Positions 5,751-11,658 of a stretch of 11,658 nucleotides of DNA are shown here, piece after piece. The translations under genes were made by a program, and so were the position numbers. Position 1 is the stretch's first letter, and each line of letters begins with the position of its first letter. The DNA is from Cyanobacteria bacterium UBA5018 (GTDB lineage: Bacteria > Cyanobacteriota > Cyanobacteriia > PCC-6307 > Cyanobiaceae): assembly GCA_002396505.1 (NCBI GenBank), contig DGYA01000088.1:1460-13117 (forward strand). Reading direction: 5' to 3'. The notes under the pieces were generated by a model. It was not told where the DNA came from, made no database searches, and worked only from the letters and a program-made list of their open reading frames with translations.

Positions 5751-6890
5751 ATGAACATCCGGGAGCTCAGTGATCAGTGCGAGCTAGACGCCCACGCGGA
5801 TCAGGAATTTGTGGTGCTCACCCTGGCCGCCGGCATCATCGCCACCCTCGGCCTGCTGGCCAACAGCAGCGCAGTGGTGATCGGCGCAATGCTGATTGCT
5901 CCTTGGATGTTGCCGTTACGGGCCACAGCCTTTGCGATCCTCCAGGGGCGCCTGCGACTGGTGGCCAGGGCCCTGCTCACCCTGCTGATCGGCATGGCGA
6001 TCACCGTGGGGCTCTCGGCCCTGCTGGGGCTCTGGGTGGGGCTGCCGATTCTGGGTTCGGAGGTGGCGGCCCGCACCCAGCCGAATCTGCTCGACCTTGG
6101 CGTGGCCCTGGTGGCCGGCGCGATCGCGGCCTACGCCTCCGTTCGTTCCAAGGCCCTCTCGTCGCTGGCGGGCACCGCCATCTCCGTGGCCCTGGTGCCG
6201 CCGGTTTGTGCCTTCGGGTTGCTGAGCTCGAAAAGCCTGTGGGGCGATGCCTTGGGGGCAGCGCTCCTGTTCGCCGCCAACCTGCTGGGAATCCTGAGCG
6301 GCAGCCTGATTGCCCTGGCGATTTGCCTACCTGAACTGCGGATGAATCTCTGGCGCAGCCGTCTCGGCCTGGTGAGCCTGCTGCTCACGGCTCTACTGCT
6401 GATTCCCCTATCCGGCAGCTTCCTCTCGCTGGTCGCCCAAGCCCGCCGTACGGCCTCGCTGCAGGCGATTCAACAGGTGATCACCAGCTCCCTGCGGGAC
6501 CGCACAATCACGCTGGGTAAGGATGCCGAATTGGTGAATGTGACGATTGATTGGGCTCAGAATCCACCGCTGATTCGAGCTGCGGTGCGGGTCACAAATC
6601 CGCGTCTGCCGACCGCCCGCCAGGTGGCCGACGTGCAGGCCTACATCAATCAAAGCCAACCGATCCGCTACCGACTCGTCGTCCAGCGGGTGTCGGTGGA
6701 TGTGATTGGCCCGGAGACCAAGCCCAATCCCCCCGAACTAGTCCCTACCGACCACCCTGGACTGGAAGGCGAGGATCTCGATCCGTCCCCAGCGACCAGC
6801 AGCGGCGGATTCAGGCACAGCCAGGAGGCGATCCCGCCGACTTCAGCCCATGCTGGCATCCCTGACCAGGTCTCCTGGGACAAACTTTGA
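5751..6890 (+). CDS. DUF389-family integral membrane protein
   Basis: With the ATG at 5751 the protein has 379 residues. DUF389 is a family of bacterial and archaeal membrane proteins without a settled biochemical role. The family signature is clear: LANSSAVVIGAMLIAPWMLP (residues 36-55) and YASVRSKALSSLAGTAISVA (128-147), followed by LVPPVCAFG. About seven hydrophobic segments are visible, roughly 20-37, 41-60, 72-98, 115-128, 142-160, 168-192 and 205-225. A soluble C-terminal part of about 150 residues follows, with beta-rich sequence (AELVNVTIDW, IRAAVRVTNP) and a Pro/Ser-rich end. A cytoplasmic-membrane location is inferred. The start is uncertain because the frame is open to 5604; 5751 was chosen because it lies just ahead of the first membrane segment as in family members. 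The gene stands alone; no neighbour suggests a substrate. Confidence 0.85.
   Translation: MNIRELSDQCELDAHADQEFVVLTLAAGIIATLGLLANSSAVVIGAMLIAPWMLPLRATAFAILQGRLRLVARALLTLLIGMAITVGLSALLGLWVGLPILGSEVAARTQPNLLDLGVALVAGAIAAYASVRSKALSSLAGTAISVALVPPVCAFGLLSSKSLWGDALGAALLFAANLLGILSGSLIALAICLPELRMNLWRSRLGLVSLLLTALLLIPLSGSFLSLVAQARRTASLQAIQQVITSSLRDRTITLGKDAELVNVTIDWAQNPPLIRAAVRVTNPRLPTARQVADVQAYINQSQPIRYRLVVQRVSVDVIGPETKPNPPELVPTDHPGLEGEDLDPSPATSSGGFRHSQEAIPPTSAHAGIPDQVSWDKL
6120..6127. other. HIP1-type octamer GCGATCGC
   Basis: Second copy of GCGATCGC, within the DUF389 gene. It supports, but does not prove, a cyanobacterial origin. Confidence 0.6.
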
Positions 6891-7153
6891 ATCAGCCCTG
6901 GGGGGGCGGCCACTGGGGAACCATGCCCGTGCGCGAGGGAAAAAAGCGCTGGCAAGCCGCTGGTAACAGCATCCCGCAGCAGATAGAGGGCTGAGCCGTG
7001 GGCTGGCTGGCGACAGCGAAAAGTTGACCATTGGACAATTAACTGTCAGCCAGCTGACAACCTCGCTGCCGTACATGTATTTACACTTGGCAGACGATGA
7101 GCAAAGGTCATTTCCTTGTCGTTGCATGGCAAATTTACCCGGAACTTTAGCTT
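6891..7153. other. Intergenic leader of the small cystatin-like gene
   Basis: No gene was seen. The right half (7020-7140) is visibly more AT-rich than the left and probably contains the promoter of the 7154 gene. TTGACC at 7024-7029 resembles a -35 box, but no good -10 box lies 16-18 bases downstream, so no promoter is called. A short inverted repeat is listed separately. Confidence 0.35.
7044..7059. promoter_or_regulatory. Inverted repeat, possible operator
   Basis: TGTCAG, CCAG, CTGACA forms a perfect 6-bp dyad with a 4-base centre, just after a TTGACC/TTGGAC stretch and about 95 bases before the start of the 7154 gene. Its size fits a repressor half-site pair, but no regulator is known and it may be chance. 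Confidence 0.25.
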
Positions 7154-7444
7154 ATGGCTAATTCAGTTAGCGGCGCGTATTCTGCCTGGAATTTCGATGT
7201 TTACCCTGAGGACGCTGCCCTGCTCCAAATTGCAACTGCAATTGGCGTGAATTACGTGTCAATTGCAGTTGCAACGCAAGTTAGTGCCGCCGGCACTAAC
7301 TATGTATTCCTTTGCAGGGCTGAGCTGGGTTCTCCAGGCGCCAGCCAGTGCGCGGCAAAGGTGTACATACATGCACCACCGCCAGGCCTGGGGGACCCCC
7401 ACGTCACCCAAATCCTTGAAGTGGCACCGCAACCGGCCAGCTGA
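7154..7444 (+). CDS. Small cystatin-like protein (hypothetical)
   Basis: The 96-residue product starts at a clear ATG after an AT-richer leader. QVSAAGTNYVFLC (residues 42-54) resembles the QVVAGTNY core of cystatins, the inhibitory loop and beta-strand of that fold, with one extra residue in the QVxAG turn. Following segments (KVYIHAPPPG, then PHVTQILEV) fit the later beta-strands and second hairpin of a cystatin-like fold. An N-terminal helix (PEDAALLQIATAI) before the strand also fits. There is no signal peptide. A protease-inhibitor role is only an inference from this resemblance; many bacterial cystatin-like folds are not inhibitors. Two strong inverted repeats lie inside the coding region, one exactly over the QVxAG segment, and a long hairpin follows the stop codon by 26 bases. 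The gene stands alone. Confidence 0.6.
   Translation: MANSVSGAYSAWNFDVYPEDAALLQIATAIGVNYVSIAVATQVSAAGTNYVFLCRAELGSPGASQCAAKVYIHAPPPGLGDPHVTQILEVAPQPAS
7230..7274. repeat. Perfect 15-bp inverted repeat with 15-base spacer inside the cystatin-like gene
   Basis: TTGCAACTGCAATTG (7230-7244) is the exact reverse complement of CAATTGCAGTTGCAA (7260-7274), with 15 bases between. It encodes part of QIATAI and SIAVAT. A transcript would form a stable hairpin within the early coding region. It may be a recombination or insertion footprint, or an RNA structure controlling expression. Confidence 0.85.
7279..7301. repeat. 23-base near-perfect palindrome over the QVxAG-coding segment
   Basis: AGTTAGTGCCG (7279-7289) pairs with CGGCACTAACT (7291-7301) around a single central C. 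The palindrome encodes residues VSAAGTN, the cystatin-like core. It starts five bases after the preceding inverted repeat, so two hairpins sit back to back. Confidence 0.85.
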
Positions 7445-7470
7445 GCGGCACCATGGAGCTATTACTGCAA

Positions 7471-7514
7471 TAGGTGCGCCAGCCGATGCCAGCAAGCATC
7501 GGCTGGCGCACCTA
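7471..7514. terminator. Perfect 19-bp hairpin after the cystatin-like gene; terminator-like or MITE-like
   Basis: A perfect 19-bp stem (7471-7489 with 7496-7514) with a 6-base loop CAGCAA begins 26 bases after the stop codon. Outer flanks also pair imperfectly: CCATGGAG near 7451 against CTCCATTGG near 7526-7534, so the whole inverted repeat covers about 7447-7538. No T-run follows, so intrinsic termination is not certain. The size and symmetry would also fit a small non-autonomous element or a repetitive extragenic palindrome. Confidence 0.6.
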
Positions 7515-7538
7515 GCCGATAACTACTCCATTGGCACC

Positions 7539-7857
7539 GAGCTATCGAACGGCTCCAGGAAAAAAGTAGATCACTCGTTTGGGCGCCTGGCAATGGAGCG
7601 GCATGCAAGTCGCAGGGAGTGATGCCCTCTTCTTCGTTCCTGTCCCATCCAGGTCTGCAGCTCGGCGCAACCCTGAGGGAATAAATGATTGGGGAGATTG
7701 ATCTGGAGATGCTCTAGATATCACTCCAATTACTGACCTTAAACCTCGCTAATAACCCTCAATGGGTCGCAGGAGCGCCCTGGTCGTCAGCACCTGGCCG
7801 CTGGGCCCGGAAGCCAGGCTAGACCTCGCCGCCAGCTCCGGAAGCCAGACTGGCCCG
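7539..7857. other. Intergenic stretch before glcF
   Basis: No gene was seen. The glcF frame is open back to an ATG at 7762, so 7762-7857 could be an N-terminal extension, but that part is unlike the family. A small direct repeat (CCGGAAGCCAG at 7808-7818 and 7838-7848) precedes the preferred start. The AT-richer section 7680-7760 is the likeliest promoter region; no clear boxes were found. Confidence 0.35.
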
Positions 7858-9372
7858 ATGACGACCTCCCTCACCTCGTGGGCTGGTGCTCCCGCCGGCG
7901 CCAGCCCGGCCAGCGCCACCGATCCCTGCGTGCACTGCGGCTTTTGTCTGCCCAGCTGCGCCAGCTACCGGGTGTTGGGCACCGAGATGGATTCCCCCCG
8001 AGGTCGCATCCATGCCCTTAAGGCCATCGCCGCCGGCGAGCTGCAACTCGACGCCACCGTTGCCAGCCATTTCGATTCCTGCCTCGGCTGCCTGGCCTGC
8101 GTAACGGCCTGCCCCTCCGGCGTCCGCTACGACCAGCTGCTCGACGCCACCCGCCCCCAACTGAATGCCGCCGGCCTGCGCAGCCCCCAGCTCACCGGCT
8201 TTCGCCGGCTGTTATTTGCGCTGCTGCCCTATCCGGAGCGGCTGCGGGCTCTGCTGACGCCTCTGCGCGCCTACGCCGGCAGCGGCCTGCAGGCGCTGGT
8301 GCGCCGCAGCGGCTTGCTGCGGCTGTTTGGTCCCCAGCTAGAAGCTATGGAGCGGTTGCTGCCAGCCCTCCCCAGCGAGGCCTTCCAGGATTCCTGGCCG
8401 CCGCTGGTGCCGGCCCAGGGCCCGAGGCGTTACCGGGTGGGCCTGGTGCTCGGCTGCGTGCAGCGCCTGTTTGATCCGGCCGTGAATGCCGCGGCCGTGC
8501 GGGTACTCAGCGCCAATGGCATTGAGCTGGTGATCCCACCGACCCAGGGCTGCTGCGGCGCCGTCACCCACCACCAGGGCGAACTGGAACAGACCCGCGC
8601 CCTGGCCACGGCGCTGCTGGCCAGCTTCCAGTCCGTGGTGGGGGAGGGCAAGCCCGCCGGCCCCGAATCCCTGGACGCCGTGCTGGTCTGCGCCTCCGGC
8701 TGCGGCCACACCCTCAAGCTCTACGGCCAGATTCTGGCTGCCGCCAGCCAGCCGCCAAATCAACAGTTTTCCGCAGCCGCAGCCCAGCCGCAAACTCCCC
8801 AGGCAGGCCAGGACGATTACCTGCCCTTTGCCGCCCCCGTGGCCGATATCCAGGAGTTCCTGGAGCAGGTGGGGCTGAGTGCCAGCTTCCAGGCTCGCCT
8901 GCAGCCCCTGGCCCATGCCGATGGCAGCTTGGCCAGCGCCCAGCGCCCCCTCCAGGTGGCCTACCACGACGCCTGCCACATGCTGCACGGCCAGGGCCTG
9001 CAACAGCAGCCGCGCTCGCTATTGCGGCGCATTCCCCACCTGCAGATTCGCGAGGCGGTGGAGGCGGGCGTCTGCTGCGGCAGTGCCGGCATCTACAACC
9101 TGGTGCAACCGGAGGAGGCCGCCGAGCTGGGTCGCCTGAAGGTCGCCGATCTGGGCGGCACGGGGGCCGCCCTGGTGGCCAGCGCCAACATCGGCTGCAG
9201 TTTGCAAATCCGCCGCCACATGGAAGATCGCCCTGAGCCCCTGCCGGTGCTGCATCCGATCCAGCTGCTCGACCAGAGCAGTGGCGAGAACAGTGGCGAG
9301 AACTGTGGCACCGGGCGCCATAACTCCGCCAACAAAAGCCCAGCAAGCAATAGCCCAGCAGTCAATAGCTGA
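7858..9372 (+). CDS. glcF: Glycolate dehydrogenase (oxidase) iron-sulfur subunit GlcF
   Basis: GlcF carries electrons from the flavin subunits of glycolate dehydrogenase, which oxidises photorespiratory glycolate to glyoxylate. With the ATG at 7858 the protein has 504 residues. Two ferredoxin-type 4Fe-4S motifs are present: Cys24-x2-Cys27-x2-Cys30-x3-Cys34, and Cys75-x2-Cys78-x2-Cys81-x3-Cys85-Pro. Two CCG (HdrD-type) domains follow, with paired cysteines GCCGAVTHH (231-239) and VCCGSAGIYN (405-414). DACHMLHGQG (371-380) belongs to the second domain. Having both 4Fe-4S motifs separates it from LutA-type proteins with only CCG domains. It is longer than typical bacterial GlcF (a little over 400 residues), owing partly to a Gln/Ala-rich linker (about 296-325) and a Ser/Asn-rich tail (about 473-504) built on short DNA repeats. 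The ATG at 7762 would add an unlikely 32-residue extension. glcD and glcE are not adjacent. Confidence 0.88.
   Translation: MTTSLTSWAGAPAGASPASATDPCVHCGFCLPSCASYRVLGTEMDSPRGRIHALKAIAAGELQLDATVASHFDSCLGCLACVTACPSGVRYDQLLDATRPQLNAAGLRSPQLTGFRRLLFALLPYPERLRALLTPLRAYAGSGLQALVRRSGLLRLFGPQLEAMERLLPALPSEAFQDSWPPLVPAQGPRRYRVGLVLGCVQRLFDPAVNAAAVRVLSANGIELVIPPTQGCCGAVTHHQGELEQTRALATALLASFQSVVGEGKPAGPESLDAVLVCASGCGHTLKLYGQILAAASQPPNQQFSAAAAQPQTPQAGQDDYLPFAAPVADIQEFLEQVGLSASFQARLQPLAHADGSLASAQRPLQVAYHDACHMLHGQGLQQQPRSLLRRIPHLQIREAVEAGVCCGSAGIYNLVQPEEAAELGRLKVADLGGTGAALVASANIGCSLQIRRHMEDRPEPLPVLHPIQLLDQSSGENSGENCGTGRHNSANKSPASNSPAVNS
9280..9303 (+). repeat. 12-bp tandem repeat in the glcF tail
   Basis: AGTGGCGAGAAC occurs twice in tandem (9280-9291 and 9292-9303), followed by a similar TGTGGC. 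It encodes SGEN repeats in the low-complexity C-terminal tail of GlcF and suggests recent tail growth by slippage. Confidence 0.7.
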
Positions 9373-9471
9373 GCACTTACAAGCTGCGCAAACCACAGCT
9401 CAACCAGCGATGACCTGGGCAAGCACTTACAAGCTGCATAAACCACAGCTCAACCAGTAACGACTTGGCGA
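9372..9471. repeat. Two diverged 50-bp direct repeats after glcF
   Basis: The 50 bases at 9372-9421 recur at 9422-9471; both start AGCACTTACAAGCTGC and share AAACCACAGCTCAACCAG. About ten positions differ, mostly transitions in the second half. The first copy begins at the last base of the glcF stop codon. There is no T-run, so it does not look like an intrinsic terminator. It may be part of a longer repeat family in this genome. Confidence 0.85.
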
Positions 9472-9547
9472 GCACCAGCCAAAGCACACAACTCCAGCGG
9501 GCGGCCTGGCTGCCCAAATCACTACCCACCCTCGCCCGATAACGCCC

Positions 9548-10999
9548 ATGGCCAATCCCGCTCCCGGCAAGCTGCTGCAGGTGCTGGGGCTGGGCTTTGG
9601 TCTGGCCGGGGCGGTGGGCGGCACGATCGGGGCCGGCATCCTGCGCACCCCCGGCCTGGTGGCCGGGCCCCTGGGCCAGCCCAGCTGGATCCTGGCGGCC
9701 TGGCTGCTGGGCGGCATTTACGCCCTGCTGGGGGCTGTGTGTGTGGCGGAACTGGCCACCAGCCTGCCCCAGGCCGGCGGCTGGACCGTTTATGCCAGCC
9801 GGGCCTTCGGGGCCAGGGCCGGTTTTCTGGTGGGCTGGAGCGACTGGCTGGCCCACTGCATTGGCCTGGCCTGGGTGGCCACCACCGCCGGCGAGTACGG
9901 CCAACTGTTGCTGCCGGGCCTGCCGCCCCGGGCCCTGGCCATGCTGGTGGTGGTGCTCTTTGCCCTGATCCAGTGGCGGGGGGTCCGCGCGGGCAGCGCT
10001 AGCCAGGAGCTGCTCAGCCTGGTGAAGACCGTCGCCTTTTTGCTGCTGGTGATCGCCTGCTTTCTGCTGCCGACCGTTGCCCCTGAGAGCCTGGCGGCAG
10101 ACCAGTCCGCAGCTCCAGCCGCTCTCGCTGCTGTCGCTGTCGCCGCCGCATCCGCCAATGCGCCAGCAGCAGCCTTGGCCGCCACCGCATCCGGAGCCAT
10201 AGCCGAATCCGCATCCGTAGCCACCGCATCCGCATTAGGAGCTGTAGCCCAGGCCAGCCCGGCGCTGCTGTTGGGGGCCATGGCGGCCCTGCAGGCGGTG
10301 ATCACCACCTACGACGGCTGGGCCAGCCCGATCTACTTCGCGGAGGAATTCCAGCAGCCCGAGCGCGATCTGCCCCGCTCGCTGATCGGTGGCGTGCTGG
10401 CGGTGCTGGCCCTCTACCTGCTGTTCAACGCGGCCTTGCTGCACCTGCTCTCCCCGGCGCAACTGGCCGGCTCCAGCCTGCCGGCGGCCGATGCCGCCCG
10501 GCTGTTGGCCGGACCGCCAGGGGCGTTGCTGATCACCGGACTGGCCCTGGTGTCGCTGTTGGGGCTTATCAATACGGTGGTGATGGCGGCGCCGCGCATC
10601 CTTTATGGCCTCAGTCGCGCCGGGATCTTCCCCGCCTGGGCCAGCCAGGTGAACCCCGGCGGCACCCCCACCAACGCCCTGCTGCTCACCACCATCACCT
10701 GCCTGGCCCTGGTGTTGATCGGCTCGTTTGAGCACCTGCTGGCGATGGGGGCTTTTCTATACGTGGCCCTGCCCCTCAGTGGCATCGCCGCCCTGGTGGT
10801 GCTGCGCCAGCGCGAACCCCAGCTGGCGCGGCCTTTTCGGGTCTGGGCCTACCCGCTGCCGCCGCTGCTGATCAGCGCCGTGTCGCTGGCCTTCCTGGCC
10901 GGGGAGCTGCTCAGCAGCCCGCTCGATTGCGCCATCGCCGCCAGCCTGGTGCTGGCCGGCTACCCGATCGAGCTGTTCTCCAGCAGGGCCCAGGCCTGA
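9548..10999 (+). CDS. APC-superfamily amino-acid permease
   Basis: The 483-residue product is an amino acid-polyamine-organocation transporter of the cytoplasmic membrane. GTIGAGILRTPG (residues 25-36) is the GxIGxGI substrate-binding break in helix 1. YDGWASPIYFAEEFQQPERD (255-274) is the characteristic helix 6 region with the EE..P.RDLP element. Roughly twelve hydrophobic helices are visible, and APRILYGLSRAGIFP in the second half also fits the family. The substrate cannot be told; a neutral or branched amino acid is a guess from family resemblance only. An Ala-rich stretch of about 60 residues (177-238) sits between helices 5 and 6 and is listed separately. The gene lies 175 bases behind glcF on the same strand, separated by the 50-bp repeats, so co-transcription is uncertain. 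The ATG at 9548 lacks a clear Shine-Dalgarno. Confidence 0.88.
   Translation: MANPAPGKLLQVLGLGFGLAGAVGGTIGAGILRTPGLVAGPLGQPSWILAAWLLGGIYALLGAVCVAELATSLPQAGGWTVYASRAFGARAGFLVGWSDWLAHCIGLAWVATTAGEYGQLLLPGLPPRALAMLVVVLFALIQWRGVRAGSASQELLSLVKTVAFLLLVIACFLLPTVAPESLAADQSAAPAALAAVAVAAASANAPAAALAATASGAIAESASVATASALGAVAQASPALLLGAMAALQAVITTYDGWASPIYFAEEFQQPERDLPRSLIGGVLAVLALYLLFNAALLHLLSPAQLAGSSLPAADAARLLAGPPGALLITGLALVSLLGLINTVVMAAPRILYGLSRAGIFPAWASQVNPGGTPTNALLLTTITCLALVLIGSFEHLLAMGAFLYVALPLSGIAALVVLRQREPQLARPFRVWAYPLPPLLISAVSLAFLAGELLSSPLDCAIAASLVLAGYPIELFSSRAQA
10076..10261 (+). repeat. Low-complexity Ala-rich insertion in the permease gene
   Basis: This segment encodes about 60 residues, over half of them Ala with Ser, Val and Thr, between helices 5 and 6 of the permease. 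The DNA is built of short GCN-rich repeats, including recurrent GCATCCG and GCCACCGCATCCG. The frame is kept and conserved family sequence resumes directly after it, so the protein is probably intact. Confidence 0.7.
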
Positions 11000-11658
11000 G
11001 CCAAGCAATCGGCATCGCCCAGGTTGCCGGGCATGGTGAGCACCGGCAGCCCGGCTACGGCCGCCTCCGCCGGCGTGAGCACCAGCGATAGCCCCGGCAG
11101 TAACTGGCCCTGCAGCTCCACCCGATCCAGCGCCAAGCCATCGGCCAGCAGGGTGTGGCTGGTGATGCCACCCTTGCTGATCAGGTAGCCGAGGCCAGGG
11201 GCCAAGCGGCCGGCCAAGCGGCCCATCAAGGTCGCCAGCGCCTCGCCCAGGGCCCAGCGCTCGGCGGCATCGCCGCAGCTGAATTCGCCGCGACTGGTGT
11301 ACAGCACCGGTGTCTGGCCTGGCACCAGCAGCCGCTGGAGCTGGGCGGCTAAAGCCGCTGTTAATGCCGCCAGCTTTGGCCCCGGCTCCGGTGCCGCCAG
11401 CAGTTCCGCCACCAGTGCCACATCGAGCTCCACCCCGGCGCAGGCCGGTTGGGCCAGCAGCCGCTCCAACTGGCTATCGGCCAGGGGCACATGGGAGCCC
11501 ACCAACACCAAGCCGGGTAGGGGGACGCCAGCGCTGTCCCGACGCCGCAATCCCACCAGCCCCTGGCGGCCTAGGGGCTGGGGCGGCAAGGCCGCCAGGG
11601 CCTCGATCCAGCTGGCGGCGCACTGGGCCAGCAAGCGCCGCGGCCGGCCCCAGGGCGC
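10960..11658 (-). CDS. Four-carbon acid sugar kinase family (DUF1537), C-terminal part, 5' end outside the window
   Basis: The 232 residues present correspond to the C-terminal nucleotide-binding domain of the DUF1537/four-carbon acid sugar kinase family, which phosphorylates acids such as threonate and erythronate. LVLVGSHVPLADSQLERLL fits the start of this domain. PVLYTSRGE and LISKGGITSHTLLADGLAL carry the family's TSRGE and KGGxTS nucleotide-binding motifs, and LPVLTMPGNLGDADCL is a typical end. The frame continues to the window edge without a stop, so a TTG at 11632-11634 should not be taken as the start. The substrate cannot be assigned from this part. Its stop (10960-10962) lies within the convergent permease gene, overlapping its last 40 bases. 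Confidence 0.85.
   Translation of the reverse strand, partial: APWGRPRRLLAQCAASWIEALAALPPQPLGRQGLVGLRRRDSAGVPLPGLVLVGSHVPLADSQLERLLAQPACAGVELDVALVAELLAAPEPGPKLAALTAALAAQLQRLLVPGQTPVLYTSRGEFSCGDAAERWALGEALATLMGRLAGRLAPGLGYLISKGGITSHTLLADGLALDRVELQGQLLPGLSLVLTPAEAAVAGLPVLTMPGNLGDADCLAQAWALLENSSIG

Noticed and set aside
7024..7052. Sigma70-type promoter starting with TTGACC
   Set aside because: No acceptable -10 hexamer lies at 16-18 bases spacing.
7762..7857. Upstream ATG for GlcF
   Set aside because: It adds 32 residues unlike the family before the first 4Fe-4S motif; the ATG at 7858 gives the usual distance.
8338..9003. 221-codon minus-strand open frame inside glcF
   Set aside because: Antisense shadow in GC-rich coding DNA; the plus strand carries all GlcF cysteine motifs.
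11632..11634. TTG start for the DUF1537 protein
   Set aside because: The frame stays open to the window edge and known members have a large N-terminal domain, so the gene is truncated by the window.

Overview
The window looks like a GC-rich chromosomal segment of a picocyanobacterium of the Synechococcus/Cyanobium type. This is an inference. It rests on the gene repertoire (GlcF with two 4Fe-4S clusters and two CCG domains, a cyanobacterial-style GH57 protein, a DUF389 membrane protein, a DUF1537 sugar-acid kinase), high G+C with G/C-ending codons, weak or absent Shine-Dalgarno sequences, and two copies of the HIP1-type octamer GCGATCGC (1523-1530 and 6120-6127). No rRNA, tRNA, integrase, transposase or CRISPR array was seen.

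Left part (1-2721). The window opens on the last codons of a gene whose paralogue lies complete about 1 kb downstream (482-1132): a two-helix membrane protein with a long charged helix built from a 21-bp DNA repeat. Between the two copies (64-478) are only possible gene remnants. A complete GH57 glycoside hydrolase-like gene (1222-2721) follows on the minus strand.

Middle part (2722-7857). This is accessory-looking, gene-poor DNA. It holds a possible small ORF (2851-3033), a secreted M48 metallopeptidase (3148-4440) with visibly lower G+C than its neighbours, and a small minus-strand gene with a DGYP motif and a TTG start (4693-5064). That small gene sits between a 15-bp tandem array (4594-4698) and a 17-bp tandem array (5085-5339); the second array reads as an open frame of 17-residue repeats with an invariant Trp. 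A DUF389 membrane protein gene (5751-6890) comes next. After it is a 96-residue protein with a cystatin-like QVxxG stretch (7154-7444), whose coding region carries two strong inverted repeats and is followed by a perfect 19-bp-stem hairpin (7471-7514).

Right part (7858-11658). This is dense, GC-rich metabolic sequence: glcF (7858-9372), a diverged tandem 50-bp repeat (9372-9471), an APC-family amino-acid permease with an Ala-rich insertion (9548-10999), and the C-terminal part of a DUF1537 four-carbon acid sugar kinase on the minus strand (10960-11658), which overlaps the permease gene tail-to-tail by 40 bp. GlcF and the DUF1537 protein would both act on small organic acids, but they are on opposite strands and no common operon can be claimed.

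No defined new multi-gene system is visible. The most unusual signals are the in-register 17-bp array with a 51-bp higher order, the cystatin-like gene with its cluster of palindromes, and the duplicated coiled-coil membrane gene.
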